A DNA stretch of 7,987 bases from Cytophagaceae bacterium (GTDB lineage: Bacteria > Bacteroidota > Bacteroidia > Cytophagales > Spirosomataceae): contig CANIYB010000096.1 in NCBI GenBank assembly GCA_947471105.1, positions 1 through 7,987 of the forward strand, written 5' to 3'. Under the pieces are notes generated by a model. It saw only the letters and a program-made list of their open reading frames with translations, made no database searches and was not told the DNA's origin. Numbering within the stretch: position 1 is the stretch's first letter; the number at the start of each line of letters is the position of its first letter. This document shows, piece after piece, positions 7,522 to 7,987 of this stretch. The position numbers and the translations under genes were made by a program.

Positions 7522-7987
7522 TTAGAAATTTACGCGTACACCAATGCCGCCTTGTAAGTGCCAGAAAAATGGATTGGGTAATAATTCATTATAAAACCCA
7601 ATTTCACCAAAAAAGGATAGGCTAGGGGCATCTATTGGAAAATACTCTAAGCCACCGATGGCAGCTGCTCCCATTCCTTGATTTCGAGTAGATTTGGTTG
7701 AATTCTTCTCATATAAGTCCCTTGAATTTATTTGTGGGCCAAATCCATAATAGGTATGTAAATCTGCATTAACGAGCGTTGGATAATGCCATAAATAGAG
7801 CATATTAATGGAGTAACCTATGTTGCGAAATTCACCATCTTTATAATTTCGGTCTGTCCCCCATAAACCTCCGTAGGTCCCGATATTGACTTCTATTGCA
7901 TTTATTCCATTTTCGGAATACTTTCTCGCCATAAATCCACCAGGTTCCCCGACCCTAAAACCCGCTGCCCAATCTTGTAACTGTCCA
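7522..7987 (-). CDS. Probable outer-membrane beta-barrel protein, C-terminal part (5' end beyond the right edge)
   Basis: The frame is open from the right edge (first whole codon at 7986) to a TAA at 7522-7524, giving 154 visible residues. An internal Met at codon 7932 is not the likely start, because the upstream residues GQLQDWAAGFRVGEPGGF continue the same protein style. Visible features are alternating polar/hydrophobic, Gly- and aromatic-rich segments such as AIEVNIGTYGGLWG, LHTYYGFGPQ, LSFFGEIGFYNEL and WHLQGGIGVRVNF. The chain ends in a terminal Phe. Short amphipathic strands and a C-terminal aromatic residue are typical of outer-membrane barrels, and the AAGFRVGEPGGF opening resembles small Bacteroidota outer-membrane proteins of unknown function. 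No signal peptide can be seen because the N-terminus is missing. The specific role is unknown. The tRNA gene follows on the same strand. Confidence 0.7.
   Translation of the reverse strand, partial: GQLQDWAAGFRVGEPGGFMARKYSENGINAIEVNIGTYGGLWGTDRNYKDGEFRNIGYSINMLYLWHYPTLVNADLHTYYGFGPQINSRDLYEKNSTKSTRNQGMGAAAIGGLEYFPIDAPSLSFFGEIGFYNELLPNPFFWHLQGGIGVRVNF

Overview
The window looks like chromosomal core sequence from a low-GC member of the Bacteroidota. Three things point there. The CTP synthase has the sequence style I associate with that phylum (GGVTSSLGKG, NPYEHGECYV, GGCVGDIESLPF). Two intergenic regions carry a perfect TAnnTTTG -7 box, the hallmark of the Bacteroidota primary sigma factor. 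Clear Shine-Dalgarno sequences are lacking in front of the genes. The coding sequence is AT-rich throughout, and no mobile element, phage gene, CRISPR array or sharp composition break is visible. Genus-level placement is not possible from the sequence alone.

Layout: (1) 1-1025, minus strand: the N-terminal 341 codons of CTP synthase (pyrG), running off the left edge, with its own promoter in the 111-bp divergent spacer. (2) 1137-4965, plus strand: a two-gene unit. The first gene is a large AddA/RecB-type helicase-nuclease with all helicase motifs and an intact C-terminal nuclease. The second is a small NlpC/P60 cell-wall peptidase lipoprotein whose start overlaps the helicase stop. (3) 5023-7375, plus strand: a two-gene polyamine operon with its own -7 box. 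It holds a saccharopine-dehydrogenase-family carboxy(nor)spermidine dehydrogenase and carboxynorspermidine decarboxylase (nspC), separated by one base. (4) 7375-7403: a strong hairpin terminator that can work in both directions. (5) 7405-7478, minus strand: tRNA-Ala(GGC). (6) 7522 to the right edge, minus strand: the C-terminal 154 residues of a probable outer-membrane beta-barrel protein.

The clearest functional unit is the polyamine pair. Together the two enzymes condense a diamine with aspartate semialdehyde, reduce the imine, and decarboxylate the product. This gives spermidine (from putrescine) or norspermidine (from diaminopropane) without S-adenosylmethionine decarboxylase. The helicase-nuclease serves recombination-dependent repair of double-strand breaks, and the NlpC/P60 protein acts on peptidoglycan; I see no functional link between those two beyond co-transcription.

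I did not find an undescribed system. The window reads as ordinary housekeeping DNA. The points worth a second look are modest: an AddA-like protein with no AddB partner nearby, a non-acidic residue in the EPG motif of NspC, a small inverted repeat over the polyamine promoter, and a terminator that begins inside a stop codon.
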